From Paraniabella hibiscisoli (GTDB lineage: Bacteria; Bacteroidota; Bacteroidia; Chitinophagales; Chitinophagaceae): 64,000 bases of DNA. The DNA lies in the NCBI RefSeq assembly GCF_022512515.1, contig NZ_JAKWBK010000001.1, positions 806,001 through 870,000 of the forward strand, written 5' to 3'. Under the pieces are notes generated by a model that saw only the letters and a program-made list of their open reading frames with translations, was not told the DNA's origin and made no database searches. The first letter of the stretch is position 1. Each line of letters starts with the position of its first letter. Position numbers and translations under genes: made by a program. Shown piece by piece: positions 1 to 9,831 of this stretch.

Positions 1-950
1 CTATATTATTATGATCGCGACCGGGGTAAATAAACAATGTCACACGGTCGCCAACGCCCTGCTTCTTCATTTCATTAAATGGCAATTCGGCCTGCGATGC
101 CGGTGTAATACGATCGTTTTGTGCAGCGTGAAGCTGGGCCTTCGTAAGCCGCTTACAGAAATAAAAAGGAGAAGAGGCAATCAGGCGCTGTCTTGTTGCA
201 GCGATGGTGATATGGCCATTAATAAGACCATCCAGGAATTGTGCCTTATAAGTAGGGTCATTATACAGTTGGGCCGTCAGGCCTATAAAATCCGAATTAA
301 AAGCAACAGGCGCTACCCGTTTAAAACGCTGGTCGCGTATGCCGGTTAATAATGCCACAGTACCGCCGCGACTGCCACCCCTGATCATCGCCCGGCTGGT
401 ATCCGCCTGTTGAAACAGGTAACCCACTGCGTTCAGGCAGGCGATCACATCGTCCGTAGCACCATCAAAAGCATCGAATCTCGATCCTCCGGACAAAGCC
501 GACTTGAGTATTTTACCGTCCACCTCCAGGCTTACATATTGTCCTCTCATCGATGGTATTACATATATAAACGGCAGGTCTTCCCGGGTAACTTAACTTT
601 TACCGAATTGACGGGATCTTCATCAATGCCAAATCCACCGGCATAAAACAACAGCGGCACGCGTTGATCAGTTGCCGGCGCTAACACGGCCGCGTACTCT
701 TTAATATCTCTAACCTGAACGAAATAATATAGGCTGATAATTTCGGATTGACGGCTTGGGTTTCTTCTATCCTGATATCCTGCGGCGCCAGGTTTCGTTG
801 CGACCAGGTTTGTTCCACTGCATTGATCTCAGCGGCAGTGGGCGGCGCAAACAAAGATGCTTTATCTATTCCTTTAAGCACATCTTTCTTCTTACAGGCA
901 AACCAGCTCAACATCAAAAGCAGCAAGGCTGTACAACGATAAGCATTCAT
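1..950 (-). CDS. Alpha/beta-hydrolase (S9/prolyl-oligopeptidase-like) lipoprotein, 3' end outside window
   Basis: The protein starts at 950 with a lipoprotein signal peptide; the lipobox cysteine is residue 19 (SWFAC), so it is probably anchored in the cell envelope. Downstream lies an alpha/beta-hydrolase core: a nucleophile elbow GGSRGG near position 385, a possible acid residue in NDRIT (near 115), and a candidate catalytic histidine in GRDH (near 15). The gene runs off the window start without a stop. Two frame changes, near 725 and 570, break it; in each case one inserted base restores a continuous hydrolase. Substrate unknown: peptidase or acyl-esterase are both possible. Family assignment is from motifs only. 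Confidence 0.65.
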
Positions 951-1104
951 TCTGGGAATGTTTCGCGAAATTATTTCCCGCCTTTTAAAGTAATCGTTTA
1001 AATTTCACTAATTAACAAAAGATCAACAGGGCCATTTTGAAGGGAAAATCCCGGAGTGCTGCGCATTTAGCCAATCTCTTTATTTCATTATTGAATGCTA
1101 TGTT

Positions 1105-1909
1105 TTACTCCACACCCAATACCCGCTCTATCTCCGAATGGTATTCTTTAAATGCGTCCAGATCGTTATGCGCTCCACCTGGAATGGTAATAAATGTCTT
1201 GTCAGCACAATCTGCCTGCTCAAACAATTGCTGTCCTAAACCGTAAGGCACTACTTTATCAGCCGTGCCGTGAAACACTGTTAGAGGGCAATTAAGCTTT
1301 TCAATACTTTGGCTACTGTTGAATTGAAACCTTAGAAAATACTTTACAGGTATAATGGGGAACCGGGCTTGTGCAACATCCATCATAGTAGTAAAAGGAG
1401 ATTCCAGTATAAGCCGTTGCGGTTTATTTTCAGCTGCTACCAGGGTAGCAAAATGAGTTCTAAAGACCGCCCATATACGATGATATGGTCTTCGGGAAAC
1501 TGCTTTTGCAACTCTTTGTAAAAAAAGCGGGCATCGTTTTGCAGGTTTACTTCAGACAGTTCTCCAGTGCTTTTACCATAGCTCCTGTAATCCATCACCA
1601 GCACATTATAGTTATATTGTGTGAATGCTGAAGCAATCGTTCCCCACCGCTTTAAACTACCCTTGTTACCATGAAAATAAAGGATAACGCCTTTAGGTTG
1701 GGCTACTGTAAAATAAAGCGCATTCAGCATCGCACCATCGGCTCTTTGAAAATGCAGCTCTTTGAAAGCGCGGTCAAAAGAGAACTGATAAGAAGCTTCC
1801 AGCTTCTCTGGCCTGAAAATCAACTTTTGCTGAAACATAACTAGTCCCATCATAACTACAATATAGATGCCCGACAAACCATACAATATTTTTTTATGCG
1901 ATGCCTCAT
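1105..1909 (-). CDS. Membrane-anchored alpha/beta hydrolase (paralogue 1)
   Basis: Serine hydrolase with an N-terminal membrane anchor, an oxyanion-type YFHGNKG segment, a DYRSYGKS segment, nucleophile elbow YGRSLG, acid in GTADK and histidine in GGAHND. It resembles the neighbouring gene along its length, so the pair is a tandem duplication. I place the start at 1909 because that ATG overlaps the TGA of the upstream gene (ATGA), a classic coupling arrangement. This needs one more base in the T7 run at 1889-1895. A second lost base near 1460 breaks the frame right after the nucleophile serine. Likely an esterase- or peptidase-type hydrolase facing the periplasm; substrate unknown. Confidence 0.75.
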
Positions 1910-2760
1910 CGTCTGTGATCTTCTCTATAGCTACTGCCTTCGAGGTTAACAGGTGTTTCTTTATAATGAATAATTTCTTCGAGCATTTTATGATAAGGTG
2001 GGAAATTATTCAGATTCTTATGTCCGCCGCCAATGACGGTATATAGCCTTGTCCTGTCCGGATTGATACGCGAAAGCTTTACCGATGAAGCCAGCGGGAT
2101 AAGCTTATCATTAGTGCCATGTATGATAAAAATGGGACACTTTACATATTTGATCCATTTATAAGTAGGCAAAGGAAAACGCATGGCTAACGATAACGGC
2201 ATAAAAGGCACAAATTGAGCGGCTACTTGTTTAAGGCTATAATAAGGCGACTCCAGGATGAGCATACGGGGATGATTTACCGAAGCCAGTTTGGTGGCAA
2301 AACCCGAACCTAGGGATCTGCCATATAAGATGATATATTTCTCTTCTACTTTTCCCTTAAGCTCATTATAGATCATTTGCAGATCCTGCTGAATGCCTTT
2401 TTGAGAACGCCTACCTGTACTTTTTCCAAAGCCCCTGTAATCGAACATGATCACATCATAACCATGCCGGGTAAAATCAACGGCAAACTTGCCCCAGCCT
2501 TTAATACTTTTGGAATTGCCCTTCAGATAAAGTACCACACCTTTCGGATGGCTGGCTTTAAAGTGCAGGCCATTCACTATAGCGCCATCGTGGGTTTCCA
2601 GGTTGTACTCATCTACCTGCTGATTCTCGTAAAAGAACTGGAAGTTTTTGGGTAACTTTTCGGGCTTAAATAAAAAATACTCCTGCAGGTAATAAATAGC
2701 TATGCTGATGCCGGTATAAACAGCCAGTATAATTAATATGGTTATTCCCCAGGCAGGCAT
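1906..2760 (-). CDS. Membrane-anchored alpha/beta hydrolase (paralogue 2)
   Basis: An intact protein of 284 residues. Residues 5-25 form a hydrophobic N-terminal anchor. The hydrolase core shows LYLKGN (oxyanion region), FDYRGFGKS, nucleophile Ser149 in GRSLGSG, Asp218 in GTNDK and His247 in GGGHKN. This is the pattern of BAAT/YtmA-like serine hydrolases of the S9 superfamily. It is the first gene of a two-gene operon with its paralogue, whose start codon overlaps this stop. Substrate is not predictable; the intact triad argues for an active enzyme. Confidence 0.85.
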   Translation of the reverse strand: MPAWGITILIILAVYTGISIAIYYLQEYFLFKPEKLPKNFQFFYENQQVDEYNLETHDGAIVNGLHFKASHPKGVVLYLKGNSKSIKGWGKFAVDFTRHGYDVIMFDYRGFGKSTGRRSQKGIQQDLQMIYNELKGKVEEKYIILYGRSLGSGFATKLASVNHPRMLILESPYYSLKQVAAQFVPFMPLSLAMRFPLPTYKWIKYVKCPIFIIHGTNDKLIPLASSVKLSRINPDRTRLYTVIGGGHKNLNNFPPYHKMLEEIIHYKETPVNLEGSSYREDHRR

Positions 2761-2976
2761 GCAAGTATTTTGTACTTACAAGATACTAATGTTTATGGTA
2801 AATGGACATCTTTGAAAAAACATTAAGGAGTTAAGAATATTAAGACGTCATGTATCCTGATGTATTAATGATTTAAAAAATATTGTCAAAAACTATTTTC
2901 AAAAATTGCTAAAAATTAATACCTTAACATATCGATAAAAACCATTGCGCTTTTTTATGCGTCAATCATTTATCAT

Positions 2977-2984
2977 TAAATTTG
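2977..2984 (+). promoter_or_regulatory. Bacteroidota -7 promoter element
   Basis: TAAATTTG matches the TAnnTTTG -7 element of Bacteroidota housekeeping promoters. It lies 22 bases before the ATG at 3007. No clear -33 TTTG stands at the expected distance. Confidence 0.5.
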
Positions 2985-3006
2985 AGTAAAGAATAATCTA
3001 AAGGCT

Positions 3007-3273
3007 ATGTTAGAACATTTGATTGAAAAAGAGGAGATCACTAATTACACGATCATCCCGGCTGAGGAAGACAGATCGGCGTTTTGGAAAGAAAAGCTGG
3101 AATATGCGGTACGACTCGGAAACGAGTTTAAAAGCAAAACAAGTATCACTTTTAATACCAGCGACGGACCGCGCACTGTTCACACTACCGTTTGGTCGCT
3201 TACAGAAAATTACATTGCGTTAAAGGCAGGAACTTTAATTCCTTTAAAAAGCCTGATCGACGTACATTTTTAA
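3007..3273 (+). CDS. Small conserved-looking hypothetical protein
   Basis: 88 residues, soluble, without signal peptide or membrane segment. The N-terminal part is acidic and probably helical; the C-terminal half alternates beta-like stretches ending in LIPLKSLIDVHF, which looks like a small regulatory or PilZ/Sm-type barrel fold, although I recognise no family. It has its own -7 promoter element upstream and an intrinsic terminator immediately downstream, so it is a single-gene transcript. Function unknown. Confidence 0.7.
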   Translation: MLEHLIEKEEITNYTIIPAEEDRSAFWKEKLEYAVRLGNEFKSKTSITFNTSDGPRTVHTTVWSLTENYIALKAGTLIPLKSLIDVHF

Positions 3274-3280
3274 ATGCATA

Positions 3281-3306
3281 AAAAAGCTGGTTAAAACCAG
3301 CTTTTT
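3281..3306. terminator. Bidirectional intrinsic terminator
   Basis: AAAAAGCTGG / CCAGCTTTTT hairpin with a TTAAAA loop between two convergent genes. The stem contains the last codons and the stop of the DUF853 gene, and A/T runs on both sides make it usable in both directions. Confidence 0.85.
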
Positions 3307-4831
3307 CTTTTTCTGCTTCCACCGCTAAGGCCAATAGCGCCCAGCAGGGAGCGCACAATAGTATTACCGGCAGTACGCGCCACACTTTTTACAATAGGGT
3401 TATCAAAAAAGCCCTTTTCCTGTTTTTGCGCTTTGGCCTCTTCTTTCTGCTGTGCTATCTCTTCTTTTTGATTGGCCGCAGCTTCGAGCTTTTGGGTTAG
3501 TATTTCGTAAGCACTATTCGAATCAATCACCTCATTATAATGCCTGGCTATTTTAGAGCTGTCAACTATGGCATTTAATTCAGTATCCGTTAATACATCC
3601 ATACGGCTTTGAGGCGCACGCAACATACAATGCACCAATGGTGTGGGTATACCTTTTTCGTTGAGCATTGTAATTAAAGCCTCACCAATACCCACCTGTG
3701 TCAGCAATTCGTCTGTTTTGTAGAACTCGCTCTCGGGATAGTTTTCTGCTGTTTGCTTGATCACCTTCCTGTCTGCCGCCGTAAAAGCGCGTAATGCATG
3801 TTGCACTTTTAAACCGAGCTGCGACAAAACCGAAGCCGGTACATCCATCGGGTTTTGGGTACAGAAATAAATGCCGATACCCTTGGAACGTATGAGCTTT
3901 ACAATGGTTTCTATCTGCTTTAAGAGCGCTTCGCTGGCTTCATTGAAAATTAAATGGGCCTCGTCAATAAAGAGCACCAGCTTAGGCTGATCCATATCTC
4001 CTTCTTCGGGACTGGATGCATATAACTCGGCCAATAATTGCAGCATAAACGTAGAGAACAGCTTAGGGCGATCCTGCAAATCGGTTACCCGCACAATCGA
4101 GATCATACCACGCCCGTCATTACTCACACGCATCAGGTCTTCCACATCAAAGCTTCTTTCTCCAAAGAAAAGATCAGCGCCCTGCTGTTGCAGCTCTATT
4201 ACTTTTCTTAAGATGGTTCCGGTTGAGGTGGTAGATACCTTACCATAATCTTTTTCCAGCTCAGCCTTTCCCTCATCACTCACAAACTGCAGTACTTTAA
4301 TAAAATCTTTCAGGTCCAAAAGCGGCAGCTTGTTATCATCGCAATATTTGAAGATCATGGCTACCAGGCCACTTTGCGTATCGTTAAGGTCGAGTATCTT
4401 GGACAGTAGTATGGGACCAAATTCACTTACTGTAGCACGTAGCCTTGTACCTTTTTCGTTGCTTAACGTGAGAAATTCGGTTGGATAAGCTGCCGGCTTA
4501 AACTCCACGCCCAGCTGCTGGCAGCGGCTCTCGATTTTTCGTTAGTGCTACCTGCGGCCCCAATACCACTCAAATCCCCTTTTATATCCATCAATACTAC
4601 AGGTATGCTCGCATCACTTAATCCCTCGGCCAATACCTGCAGGGTTTTGGTTTTACCGGTTCCCGTAGCACCCGCAATTAAACCGTGCCTGTTGAGCGTT
4701 TTAAAGGGAATGAACACATCTGCACCTTCTACCACCTGGCCATCCAGCATGGCACGACCTATTTTAAACTTTTCTCCCTTAAAGGAGTAGCCATTATTTA
4801 CTGCTTCAAGAAACCCGGATGTATTGGACAT
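3291..4831 (-). CDS. DUF853 / HerA-like ATPase (YjgR-type)
   Basis: P-loop ATPase of the HerA/FtsK-like DUF853 family (E. coli YjgR type), a cytoplasmic helicase-like protein of unknown role. Visible features: Walker A GATGTGKT about 55 residues from the start, MDIKGDLSG after it, Walker B LFIDEAH in the middle, and a Lys/Glu/Gln-rich coiled-coil stretch before a basic C-terminus. About 514 residues, the usual family size. The frame breaks at 4535-4539, where T5 should be T6 (GAA AAA ATC). It is divergent from the response regulator at 5006. Confidence 0.9.
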
Positions 4832-5005
4832 AGATTTTTATTTGAATATAGTTTTGTTTATCAAAAGTAAATATTCCGCGCTATGATTATACCAGATTTT
4901 TAATGGCATGATTTTTACATCTTTAACAAAACATTCATGCACTTATTATTTATGTATTAAAACCATTAACTTTATTTGTGTTAGAAAATATTAAAAACGA
5001 ATACA

Positions 5006-5704
5006 ATGGAAGCAAATAAACCACATATTTTATTATGCGAAGATGATCCTAATCTTGGGAACGTCTTAAAGAACTATTTAGAGCTGAACGATTATGATGT
5101 GACACTTGAAAGAGACGGAAGGCTGGGTTTGGCTGCATTCCAGAGAGAAAAATTTGATCTTTGCCTGTTAGATGTAATGATGCCGCATATGGACGGCTTT
5201 ACACTGGCTGAAGAAATACGCGATATTGATGCAGATGTGCCCCTGTTCTTCCTGAGCGCGAAAACCATGAAGGAAGACATCATACAGGGTTATAAACTGG
5301 GGGCTGATGATTATATCACCAAGCCTTTTGACAGCGAGGTATTATTGCTGAAGATAAAAGCTATTTTAAAGCGCAATGAAGAATTGAACAAGGAAAGCGA
5401 GAATAAAGAATATAATTTATCCAGCTATCATTTCAATCCAAAGCTGCGTCAGCTGATCCAGGGTGATAATACACAAACGCTTTCTCCCAAAGAAAATGAG
5501 TTGTTGAAAATGCTGGCCGAGCATTTAAATGACCTGTTGCCGCGTGAGCAGGCCTTGAAAAAAATATGGGGCAGCGATACTTATTTTAATGGTCGTAGTA
5601 TGGACGTGTATATCGCCAAGCTGCGTAAATACCTGAAAGAAGATGACAAGATCGAGATCGTGAATATTCACGGCAATGGTTTTAGGTTGGTAGTGCAGCC
5701 TTAA
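5006..5704 (+). CDS. OmpR-family response regulator, RprY-like (orphan)
   Basis: 232 residues. The N-terminal receiver domain has the acidic pair ED at 12-13, phosphoacceptor Asp56 in LLDVMMP and Lys106 in ITKPFD. The C-terminal winged-helix DNA-binding domain ends in HGNGFRL. The sequence resembles RprY of Bacteroides. No histidine kinase gene is adjacent, so its partner must be elsewhere. It is transcribed alone, from a 174-bp divergent intergenic region to an intrinsic terminator. Intact frame. Confidence 0.92.
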   Translation: MEANKPHILLCEDDPNLGNVLKNYLELNDYDVTLERDGRLGLAAFQREKFDLCLLDVMMPHMDGFTLAEEIRDIDADVPLFFLSAKTMKEDIIQGYKLGADDYITKPFDSEVLLLKIKAILKRNEELNKESENKEYNLSSYHFNPKLRQLIQGDNTQTLSPKENELLKMLAEHLNDLLPREQALKKIWGSDTYFNGRSMDVYIAKLRKYLKEDDKIEIVNIHGNGFRLVVQP

Positions 5705-5733
5705 GTCAGTCAAAAGATATAATTAAACAATTA

Positions 5734-5766
5734 GGCCACGGTTTAAACCGTGGCCTGACGTTTTTT
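5734..5766 (+). terminator. Intrinsic terminator of the response regulator gene
   Basis: A perfect 22-base palindrome at 5734-5755 (GGCCACGGTTT and its complement) is followed by TGACG and six T. Confidence 0.85.
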
Positions 5767-5802
5767 GGGGGTCTATATTAGTACACCAATGTTGAGTGTT
5801 TT

Positions 5803-6218
5803 TTATGGTCTTAGCTCAATCCGGTAAGTAGGCAAAAACTCATTAACAAATGGCTTCAACGAGCGGCTAATGTTGTCTGTAAAAAGTTGATGAGAAGTCC
5901 CTGTGGTTTCTGCAATAGCTTCATATAGGTTAGGATCTGAGCCTCATGTACAGGTAAAATATGTTCTATTGCTTTTAGTTCTACAACAATGCAATCATCC
6001 ACCAACAGGTCCAGGCGCAATTCTGTGTCCATAAGTATATTAGCATAAAGCACTGGTACTGCTATCTGCTGCTGTACGGCATAGCCATTTTGCAATAATT
6101 CATATTTTAAGCATCTTTCATAAACGCTTTCCAGCAAACCCGGCCCAAGGGCTTTATGAACTTTTATCGCATAGCCGGCTATTTCATAAGATAGTTGAGT
6201 GACTTGTTTTTTAGTCAT
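5803..6218 (-). CDS. GxxExxY protein (PD-(D/E)XK-like)
   Basis: The protein shows the defining motif GLLESVY near residue 26, then LRLDLLVDD...VVELKA, the D-x-ExK core of a PD-(D/E)XK nuclease-like fold. GxxExxY proteins are common in Bacteroidota; their substrate is not established. I choose the ATG at 6218 (MTKKQV) because family members begin there. The reading frame is lost in the A5 run at 5881-5885. With one more A it continues NISRSLKPFVNEF and ends at 5803 in RIELRP, a more natural C-terminus than the early stop at 5856. Confidence 0.85.
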
Positions 6219-6278
6219 GGGTGTATATTTCAAGGTTACATTATCAAAGTTAGCAAACCGAAAGTATTTAAATATCTG

Positions 6279-6523
6279 TTTTAAAACCATGAAGAAATGA
6301 AGGCCCATTAAGGCTTAACTGTCCTTAACTTCTTCATGGCTCACTTATTACAGCTTCTTCCATTCAAACGGCGTCCTTTCTAACCATTAAGAGATGAAGG
6401 TTCATTAAGGCTCGACTACCCTTAACTCATTCATAGCCCACTTATGGCAGTATCTTCCATCTAAACGGCGCTCCTTTAAACCATTAAGACTTAACTATCC
6501 TTAAATCCTTCATGGTTTTAAAA
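6279..6523. repeat. 97-bp direct repeat array bounded by 16-bp inverted repeats
   Basis: Two imperfect copies of a 97-bp unit start at 6297 and 6394, and a shortened third follows from about 6488. The block is flanked by a perfect 16-bp inverted pair, TTTTAAAACCATGAAG at 6279-6294 and its complement at 6508-6523. A second inverted pair (CCATGAAGAA / TTCTTCATGG) closes the first unit. The right end overlaps the ruvB stop codon. No coding potential seen. The layout is MITE-like or that of a foldable intergenic spacer. Confidence 0.75.
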
Positions 6524-7552
6524 ATTCAACTCTAAACTGCTACCACCTCTATTGGGCTTTTTTCCTAAATGCTCATACGCTTTATGGGTAACCTCCCGGC
6601 CACGGGGTGTACGTTGCATAAAGCCCTCCTGAATCAGGAATGGCTCATATACTTCTTCCAATGTACCAGGCTCTTCGCCTACTGCTGTGGCGATAGTAGT
6701 AATACCTACCGGTCCACCTTTGAACTTATCTATAATAGCCAGAAGGATACGGTTGTCCATATCATCCAATCCATATTCATCTACATTTAACGCCTTTAAC
6801 GCATGTTGGGTAATGCCGAGATCTATTTCTCCATCGTTCAAAACCTGTGCAAAATCGCGCACCCGGCGCAGCAAGCCATTGGCAATACGAGGTGTAGCCC
6901 GGCTGCGTTTGGCTATTTCTTTGGCAGCATCGTTGGATATAACGGTACCTAAAATTTTGGCGGCGCGCAACACAATTTTAGTCAATGTTTCGGCAGAATA
7001 GTATTCCAGTCTCGATTTGATCGCAAACCTGGAAAGTAGCGGAGCGGTTAACAAACCACTACGGGTAGTAGCACCAATTAACGTAAAAGGGTTAAGCGAA
7101 AGCTGTATGCTACGCGCGTTCGGACCACTATCTATTAATATATCCAGGCGATAATCTTCCATTGCAGCGTACAGGTACTCTTCTACTACTGTGCTAAGCC
7201 GGTGTATCTCATCAATAAACAATACATCATTCGGTTCCAGCGAGGTTAATAAACCTGCAAGGTCACCCGGCTTCTCAATTACCGGTCCGCTGGTTTCCTT
7301 GATATTTACACCCAGCTCATTAGCCACAATACGCGACAAGGTAGTTTTACCTAAACCCGGAGGGCCATGAAATAATACATGGTCCAGCGCCTCTCCCCTG
7401 ATCTTGGCTGCGCGTATAAATATGGTGAGGTTTTCAATAAGCTGTGGCTGCCCGGCAAACTCTTTAATCTGCCCTGGCCGGATAGTATTCTCAAACTCAC
7501 GTTCAGTGGCATTCAGCCCCTGTTTCTCCCTGTTTAAATTTGGATTGCTCAT
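6518..7552 (-). CDS. ruvB: Holliday junction branch migration helicase RuvB
   Basis: AAA+ motor of the RuvAB complex, which drives Holliday junction branch migration in the cytoplasm. Intact 344 residues, the usual length. Walker A GPPGLGKT at residues 63-70, Walker B LFIDEIHR from 111, sensor-1 GATTR, and a C-terminal winged-helix domain ending in a Gly-rich tail. No ruvA or ruvC nearby, as is common in Bacteroidota. The gene stands alone between the 97-bp repeat block and the OmpA-like gene. Confidence 0.97.
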   Translation of the reverse strand: MSNPNLNREKQGLNATEREFENTIRPGQIKEFAGQPQLIENLTIFIRAAKIRGEALDHVLFHGPPGLGKTTLSRIVANELGVNIKETSGPVIEKPGDLAGLLTSLEPNDVLFIDEIHRLSTVVEEYLYAAMEDYRLDILIDSGPNARSIQLSLNPFTLIGATTRSGLLTAPLLSRFAIKSRLEYYSAETLTKIVLRAAKILGTVISNDAAKEIAKRSRATPRIANGLLRRVRDFAQVLNDGEIDLGITQHALKALNVDEYGLDDMDNRILLAIIDKFKGGPVGITTIATAVGEEPGTLEEVYEPFLIQEGFMQRTPRGREVTHKAYEHLGKKPNRGGSSLELNF

Positions 7553-7602
7553 TGTACTTCAAAGATAAATACGAATATCTGAACCGTAACTTATAGGCTA
7601 CA

Positions 7603-7631
7603 TTAAAAAACCGCCTCTTTGCAGAAGCGGT
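7603..7631 (-). terminator. Intrinsic terminator after the OmpA-like gene
   Basis: AACCGC...GCGGTT hairpin with inner AGA/TCT pairing; read on the minus strand it ends in a T6 run. It separates the OmpA-like gene from ruvB. Confidence 0.75.
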
Positions 7632-7659
7632 TACATTTATGGGTTAGTAGTATAGCCTT

Positions 7660-8978
7660 TTATTTCACAGCCACTTTCAGGTCTACCCTCCTGTTTTGTG
7701 CTTTACACTCATCTGTATCATTTGCCGCGCAAACAGGGAATTCAGGACCGTAGCCTTCTGCTTCGACTATTTGCTTCGCTTCAGCACCTGCTTTCACCAT
7801 TTCCTGGGAAACAATTTTGGCACGTTCTGCTGATACTTTTTTATTAATTGCAGCATCACCCGTATTATCCGTATAGCCGCCTAATTTAATAGCTGCCTTA
7901 GGGAAATTCTTAAGAATAGAGGCGATGTTTAGTATTTGTGCCGCAGACTCAGCAGTTAAAACCGATTTACCGGTTTCAAAATATACGCGGTCTAATACTA
8001 CCCAGTTGGCAGATTTATTTACCGTATCTACAGCAAATGCCGCGTCGCTCAACATATGGTACAGCCTGGCTTCTGTGCTGTTTTCACCTACTGTTAATAT
8101 GGTGCCATCTGCCAGTTTGATTTCTGTATTGTTACCTACATTGTAGATATAATTACCGGTTGCTGTATCTAATGTTCCGCTGGTAGTTGTTGCAGGAACC
8201 AATGCAGCAGCAGTATCCAGCGGGGCCGTTGCAACGGTATCAGCACCCGTAGTACCTGTTCCCTTATTACATCCTTTGCCCATTAGCCACCAAAGCAGGA
8301 ATGCCAATGCAGCCAACAGTAATAATGGGAGCAACCATTTTAATCCACCACCGCTTTTTTCCGCTTGCTGCTCAGCATAATTATACGTAGCTGTAGATGC
8401 CGCCTGTACATCGTCAACAGTTTCGCGTGCCGTACTTCCTAAAGAACCAAGTCCCAACATAGAAGCCAGCGAGCCCAACCCAGACGGCAATGCACTTAAA
8501 ATATTCGATTTCTGTGTATTTAAAAAACCGGAGAAGCCACTGGTATCCAGGTTGTTTTCTGTTGCCTGTTTTCCCAATAAACCCATGATCAGCGGTGTAA
8601 CCATGCTGATCAAAGAATTGGAAGAGGATGATTTTACTCCGGCAAAACCGGATATCGCATCAATAACAGCAATTGACTGTCCACCGAAGATTCTATTAAA
8701 CCAACCGGTACCCTGCGCCTGCAAATCAGCATTACCGAAAAAGAGCTAAGGTTGCCTAACAGGCCTGATGCATTGGCTTCTTTAGCGGCATTCAGCAATT
8801 GCCCTGCGTCCGTTTCTGACTGGGTTCCTTTCGCCACTACACCGCCTAAAATGGAAGGTATCAACCCTGAAAGCGCTTTTGAAATGCCGCTGTCACTTTC
8901 GCCGAGCAATGCGCTGGCTCTGGAGATCAGATCAGGAGAAACATAGTTCTTTACAAGATCTACGATGTTGATTGACAT
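7660..8978 (-). CDS. DUF937-OmpA fusion protein
   Basis: The N-terminal 80 residues (start MSINIVDLVKNYV) are a DUF937 domain, a YidB-like helical fold. A second DUF937-like helical stretch follows, then one membrane helix (WLLPLLLLAALAFLLWW) and a C-terminal OmpA/MotB peptidoglycan-binding domain with YTDNTGD and NRRVDLKV. With the DUF937 part inside and the OmpA domain in the periplasm, it could link the inner membrane to peptidoglycan. The frame breaks at 8737-8741, an A5 run that should be A6. Full length would be about 439 residues. Function unknown. Confidence 0.85.
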
Positions 8979-9346
8979 AATTGTGTTTTTAATTGTTGAA
9001 AATTTTTGGTTTAAAAAATATTAGGTGCGAAATTATAAGCCAATATCTTACAGATCTCAAAATCTAGCTGTAACAACCTCATTTCTCGCTAAAGGCAGCA
9101 ATTATATCGCCCAATAATCCTGATAACTAAAGATTACATACTATTTTAAAACCGATTGATCATATGGCGGGCGGGGCTTGGGGTCTTATCAGCAAAATCA
9201 TTTAGTACAAAAGTATTCCTAAATTACAATAAAATATTCACCGAAAACGAAACTGATTTTCGGCAGGCTGATAGGCAGTTGTTAAATCGTATCAAAATTG
9301 TAACAGCGATAGAATATTTGTATATTACCCTGATTAATTCAATGAT

Positions 9347-9771
9347 ATGAGAAAAACCGCACTCAACACTGTTACCGCTATCGCTTTGTTGCTGTCGACT
9401 GTATTATTTTCTGCCTTTTCTACCGAGGATCCTAAACCTGGCAACAAGCCCCTTGCCGGCATCTGGGAAATGCAGATCAATAACCGGCCCACCGGAATTT
9501 TAAAGATATTAGGTACTGGTGGCGATCTTAGTAATGTGAGGCTAACACCGTTGGGCTTTGTGAAAACGCTTTGGGGATCCTACGAAATACAATCTGACTC
9601 TACTTACATTGAAAAGGTAGAAGAGCATGAAAACGCTATATTAAACAAAAAAATGTTGTACTAAAGTATAAAATGGACAATCCCAATGTGCTTACGATAA
9701 GCTACACGATCAATAACCTTTATGGTGAAGAAACCTATAAACGGGTACCCTTTACTATCGTCGTAAATTAA
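9347..9771 (+). CDS. Exported DUF4488/lipocalin-like protein
   Basis: The signal peptide (MRKTALNTVTAIALLL...FSAFS) is followed by GIWEMQI and a beta-rich domain that fits the DUF4488/lipocalin-like pattern of small periplasmic Bacteroidota proteins. The frame is lost in the A7 run at 9646-9652. With one more A the protein continues VVLKYKMDNPNVLTISY and ends VVN at 9771, giving about 141 residues. It converges on leuS with a shared terminator. Role unknown. Confidence 0.7.
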
Positions 9772-9783
9772 AATACGGGCATA

Positions 9784-9811
9784 AAAAATCTCCGTTAACA
9801 CGGAGATTTTT
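9784..9811. terminator. Bidirectional terminator between the DUF4488-like gene and leuS
   Basis: AAAAATCTCCGT / ACGGAGATTTTT, a 12-bp perfect stem with a TAAC loop and A/T runs on both flanks. Confidence 0.9.
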
Positions 9812-9831
9812 GACAATATTTCAATACGCTT

